Of a DNA stretch of 37,683 bases, positions 34,039 through 37,683 are shown piece after piece. Location of the stretch: the NCBI GenBank assembly GCA_017881055.1, contig JADGRF010000148.1, positions 1 to 37,683 of the forward strand, given 5' to 3'. The position numbers were made by a program, and so were the translations under genes. The stretch is from Sandaracinaceae bacterium. Lineage in GTDB: Bacteria > Myxococcota_A > Polyangia > Polyangiales > JAFGIB01. The notes beneath the pieces are model-generated. The model had not been told where the DNA came from, did not search any database, and worked only from the letters and a program-made list of their open reading frames with translations. The number at the start of each line of letters is the position of its first letter. Position 1 is the stretch's first letter.

Positions 34039-37000
34039 ATGAGAATTCACTTCGCCACGGTGGCGGCCGGAGCGCTGTGCGGTTTCGTCACCCTCAGCGG
34101 CTGTCTCGAGACACCCAGTCATCGCGACAACACCTCCGTCCCTGCTGGGCCGCCGGTCGCCGTAGCGTGCGTCGACAACGATCACGATGGCTGGGGCGAC
34201 GGCTGCGCGCTCGGTCACGACTGCGACGACACCAACCCGAGCGTGCACGACGGTTGCTTGCACTGCGCCGAGCCCAGCGAAGGTTGCGCGTGCAAGCTCG
34301 GCGCACGGCCGCAAACCTGCGCAGCGCCTACGACGACGTCGGCCGAAGGCACGACGATGTGCAACGAGGGCACGCGCTATTGCCGTGGCGGCAAGTGGAC
34401 GGGCTGCGAGGACGTGTACTCGTATCCGAAGCCCACGGCGTCGAGCACGCAGAGCGTGATCGACACCAGCGCGGGCCCTGTCCACTGCAGCGACTGCGCC
34501 ATCAACTGCTTTCTGCTGCACGACAACCTCGATCCGGTCGACGGTGGTCTTGGCGACGCGGGCGACGGAACGACGACTCCCGACGGCGGTGGCCTGTCGC
34601 TGATCACGACGATGCCGATCATGCCGGACACGTACGTGTTCGATCCGGCCACGTGCATGCTGAACACCGCACCGGATCGCGACTGTGACGGCATTCCAGA
34701 CAAGTACGATCCGTATCCGGATCAGAAGCCGTTTGCGACTGCGAACCCGACGCTCTTTCTGGACGTGGCGCCGGGCGAAACCGGCACAGGCTCGATCAAC
34801 GTCAAGTTCTTCCTGAACTCGGCGGACGTGTACTTCCTGGTGGATCAGAGCGGCTCGATGGGCGAGGAGGCGGCGGCGCTCAAGGCCGGTCTGACCAGCG
34901 GCACGTACATCACCGACCCCGCATACAACTGCGCCGACTACGACTTCGACTTCAAGCCCAACAACGAGCTCAAGTCGCAGGGCCTGATCGGCGCCGTGCG
35001 CTGCTTGATGCGCGACTCGAACTTCGGCGTCGGCTTGTTCCGCGAGATCCCTTTCAATGCGTACGCGCCGGAGGACCAGATTGTCTTCCGCAACTACACC
35101 GACGTGTGGAGCACCTCGTACGCGGACGCGCAGGGCAATCCCAACCCCAAGGCGAACCTCGATGCCGCGGTCGCGGGCATCGCGAAGTTTGCCACGATTG
35201 GCAACAACGACTGGCCCGAAGCCGACATGCTGGCTTTGAACACGGTGGTCACGGGCAACGGCATGTACTTCGGCACGACGCGGCCGAACATCGCGCCGCG
35301 CACCGACTGTCCGGCGGGCACCTGGGGCTATCCGTGCTTCCGCAACGGCGCGATCCCGATCGTCGTGATGTTCACCGACGCGATGATGCACAACGGTCCT
35401 ACGCCGAACGGGTACCCGTACTCGGCGGGCAGCCTCGGCATGACCGTGGGTACGTCGACGACGCTCACCCAGGAAGATAACCTGAACGAGACCTTCGGCA
35501 GCGCCGAGATCCTGGGCGATCTCACGAGCTCGTACATCACGCTGCAGGGCGACACGACGAGCATGAAGTCGGATCTGCCGTATTCGGCGGTCAGCTGCGG
35601 CTCGTCTACCAGCACCTTGGGCCCCGATGCGCTGTTCAAGTTCATCATCAGCGGCTCGGTCAACAAGACCGTGAAGGTGTCCACGGAGGGCAGCGAGTTC
35701 GACACGACGGTCTCCGTGTTCAAGGGCACGCTGGCCTCTCCGACCACCGTGGCCACCGGCCTCACCGGCAACGACGTGACGTCGAACGCGTATTCCCTCG
35801 GCGACAACTACAACAAGTATCAGCGCGTGACCGGCAGCACCGCGACGCTGGGCGCCGACTACTCCGCCAACGACGTGACCTGCGCGAGCAGCCAACAGGG
35901 CAAAGACAGCATCTTCACGTTCACGTTGTCGAAGCCCACCACCGTGGCGCTCGACACCGCGAATTCCAGCTTCGGCACGGTGGTCGGTCTATTCAGCGGC
36001 ACGCCGCAGACGCCGAGCTCGTACACGACGATCACCAACAACAACGACAACTACACCTCGGCGAATGCGACCGGCGCGCTGGTCGGCCAGTACCGGGGCT
36101 ACAGCGGCGACACGTCGAACGCCGCGATCACGCCGGACTTAACCGGTTCCATCATCGGCTGCAGCGCAGCTGACGCGGCGCCTGACGCCGTGTATTCGTT
36201 CACGCTGGCCCAAGCCAGCAACGTACGCCTGAGCGCCGAGGACTCCAACGGCACGTTCAAGCCGATCGTGGCACTGACTACCGCCGGGACCTTGCTGCCC
36301 ACGGCCAGCGCGATCACCAACACCAACGACACGCAGGCCACCGCCTATGACGTCGGCAACATGGCCGGCAAGGTGCTGCAACTGTCGGGTGACACGACGC
36401 CCCTGGTCGCCGACTACCCGAGCGTGGTCACGGGCTGCAGTGCCGCCGACGGCAGCAAAGATGCCGTGTTCAAGTTCACGCTGACGGCGTCGAAGACGCT
36501 GGACATCAACACCGACGGCTCCTCGTTCGACACGGTGTTGAGCCTGTACAGCGGCGCGGTGGCCTCGGACACCACGCCGTTCACGGTGTCGAGCAACAGC
36601 AACGAGACGGGTGCCACGGCGCTGAACCTCGGCACGATCGACGGCAAGAAGTACCTCGTGACCGGCGGTTCGACCAACGCCATGGTCGCCGACTACAACA
36701 CCACCCAGATCGGTTGCAACGCCAGCACCTCGGCAACCGATGCGGCGTTCAAGTTCCACGTGAGCTCGACGCGCACCGTGCAGATCAACTCGTCGAGCAC
36801 GCCCTGGGACACGGTTCTGTCGCTGCACGCACCGGCGCTGCCGGATGCGAGCATCGTCCCGCTAGCGCTGAACAACAACGAGGCGATCGCCAGCGCCTAC
36901 GTCATTCCCAGCGCGGTCGACAGCAGCTTCCAGTCCTTCACCGGCAGCACGACCTCGATGACCGCCGACCTGCTGGTCAACGACGGCGTCAGCTGCAGCG

Positions 37001-37683
37001 CCAACAACAGCGCGCCGGACGCAGTCTACAAGTTCACGATCACCAACCCCGGTACGTACGAGGTGAGCACCGTCGGCTCGAGCTTCAACACGGTGCTCGG
37101 GCTGTTTCCCTCGACGCCGACGTTTGCTGCGCCCACCGGGCCGACCGCGGAAGGCAAGGGCGGCGAGAGCAAGGTCTCGACGTCGAGACCCGGCGCGACC
37201 GTGACCATGGGCGACGGCCGCACCAACTCGACCAACATCGACATGACGAGCGCGAGCGGCGGCTGGGTGGTGGCCAGCGCGAACCTGAACGGCGCGGTCA
37301 ACCCGAGCCCGCAGGGCACCAACCTGACCTTCAGCTCGGTGACGCCGACGGGCGGCGCGGCGGAAAACGGCAGCACGGCGCAAGCACTCGGTACGGTCGT
37401 GCAGAAAGACGTGACCGTCACCGACACGTTTGCGGGCTCCGTGGCCGATCACAACAGCACTGCGGCGTGGGCGACGTGCAGCGATGCCACCGCGAAGCTG
37501 GGCTCGGGCAACGACCGCGTGTACAGCTTCACGCCAACGTCCAGCGGCACCGTGCGCGCGACCATGAAGTCGACGAACTCGAGCGCTACGAGCTACACGC
37601 TCGGCGTGTGGGCGGGCTCGCTGACGCCGACGTCGACCGACTGGAAAGACGTCAGCAACATCGCGACGCCGGCGCTCTCGGGC
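34039..37683 (+). CDS. Giant vWA-domain lipoprotein with tandem beta-sandwich repeats (partial)
   Basis: The frame is open from the ATG at 34039 to the window edge, 1215 residues, so the C-terminus is missing. Lipobox TLSGC (Cys22). Residues 46-64 contain a DxDxDGxGD...DCDDTNP motif that probably binds calcium, followed by a Cys-rich stretch. A von Willebrand A domain starts near 265 with the MIDAS motif DQSGS (269-273) and continues to IPIVVMFTDAMMH, with a Cys-containing insertion. From about 500, at least six repeats of about 93 residues begin near 500, 595, 685, 779, 872 and 965, each with a G-(D/S)-T start, a Cys, then PDAVYKFTL and DTVLSLYSG-like segments, resembling PPC beta-sandwiches; a seventh starts near 1129. 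Probably a large surface adhesin or cargo-binding protein. Confidence 0.85.
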   Translation, partial: MRIHFATVAAGALCGFVTLSGCLETPSHRDNTSVPAGPPVAVACVDNDHDGWGDGCALGHDCDDTNPSVHDGCLHCAEPSEGCACKLGARPQTCAAPTTTSAEGTTMCNEGTRYCRGGKWTGCEDVYSYPKPTASSTQSVIDTSAGPVHCSDCAINCFLLHDNLDPVDGGLGDAGDGTTTPDGGGLSLITTMPIMPDTYVFDPATCMLNTAPDRDCDGIPDKYDPYPDQKPFATANPTLFLDVAPGETGTGSINVKFFLNSADVYFLVDQSGSMGEEAAALKAGLTSGTYITDPAYNCADYDFDFKPNNELKSQGLIGAVRCLMRDSNFGVGLFREIPFNAYAPEDQIVFRNYTDVWSTSYADAQGNPNPKANLDAAVAGIAKFATIGNNDWPEADMLALNTVVTGNGMYFGTTRPNIAPRTDCPAGTWGYPCFRNGAIPIVVMFTDAMMHNGPTPNGYPYSAGSLGMTVGTSTTLTQEDNLNETFGSAEILGDLTSSYITLQGDTTSMKSDLPYSAVSCGSSTSTLGPDALFKFIISGSVNKTVKVSTEGSEFDTTVSVFKGTLASPTTVATGLTGNDVTSNAYSLGDNYNKYQRVTGSTATLGADYSANDVTCASSQQGKDSIFTFTLSKPTTVALDTANSSFGTVVGLFSGTPQTPSSYTTITNNNDNYTSANATGALVGQYRGYSGDTSNAAITPDLTGSIIGCSAADAAPDAVYSFTLAQASNVRLSAEDSNGTFKPIVALTTAGTLLPTASAITNTNDTQATAYDVGNMAGKVLQLSGDTTPLVADYPSVVTGCSAADGSKDAVFKFTLTASKTLDINTDGSSFDTVLSLYSGAVASDTTPFTVSSNSNETGATALNLGTIDGKKYLVTGGSTNAMVADYNTTQIGCNASTSATDAAFKFHVSSTRTVQINSSSTPWDTVLSLHAPALPDASIVPLALNNNEAIASAYVIPSAVDSSFQSFTGSTTSMTADLLVNDGVSCSANNSAPDAVYKFTITNPGTYEVSTVGSSFNTVLGLFPSTPTFAAPTGPTAEGKGGESKVSTSRPGATVTMGDGRTNSTNIDMTSASGGWVVASANLNGAVNPSPQGTNLTFSSVTPTGGAAENGSTAQALGTVVQKDVTVTDTFAGSVADHNSTAAWATCSDATAKLGSGNDRVYSFTPTSSGTVRATMKSTNSSATSYTLGVWAGSLTPTSTDWKDVSNIATPALSG

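Noticed and set aside
33970..35895. A 641-codon open frame on the minus strand
   Set aside because: It is antisense to the vWA lipoprotein, whose lipobox, MIDAS and repeats show that the plus strand is the coding one.

Overview
The window is GC-rich, densely coded chromosomal DNA with no rRNA, tRNA, phage, IS or CRISPR signal. Its gene content suggests a myxobacterium, most likely of the Polyangia/Sorangiineae type. It combines Hanks-type Ser/Thr kinase, FHA and PEGA signalling proteins, many lipoproteins with long Gly/Ala/Pro linkers, Cys-rich and von Willebrand A surface proteins, a fused isobutyryl-CoA mutase (IcmF) and a PilT-type motor ATPase. The assignment is inferred from these families and from base composition, not from a marker gene.

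Left part (1-8.5 kb): the tail of a Cys-rich repeat surface protein, a beta-helix lipoprotein, a small lipoprotein, and two gene fragments meeting back to back (histidine-kinase ATPase piece and a DUF234-type ATPase piece). Then come a GFA-family zinc protein, a translationally coupled pair (dihydroneopterin-aldolase/cupin fusion plus SDR) divergent from a PLP aminotransferase, a Lys/Ala/Glu-rich coiled-coil lipoprotein, and a TGS1-like methyltransferase.

Middle (8.5-16.7 kb): a tight three-gene run of a tandem PilT protein whose first ATPase copy has lost its catalytic residues, a TraB/PrgY-family membrane protein, and a CAP-domain lipoprotein. A PIN-domain protein follows on the other strand, then the wreck of a class V aminotransferase. 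Next is a gene joining a Zn-binding cross-brace module to a bacterial histone fold, with a strong internal Shine-Dalgarno and ATG exactly at the histone domain, followed by a 13-bp stem terminator. An L7/L12-like membrane protein ends this part.

Right part (16.7-37.7 kb): IcmF (minus), a PEGA membrane protein, an FHA and a TPR/PEGA protein divergent from a Ser/Thr kinase, then argJ and a small Dabb protein (minus). A five-gene collinear cluster follows: UDP-glucuronate decarboxylase, PlsB acyltransferase, YfhO-like membrane protein, HAD phosphatase and a SyrD/PvdE-type ABC exporter. This looks like an envelope lipid/glycan unit. The window ends inside a giant vWA lipoprotein with tandem beta-sandwich repeats.

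The observations I would follow first are the Zn-module/histone protein with a possible second product, the pseudo-ATPase/ATPase PilT fusion, and the FolB-cupin/SDR pair.
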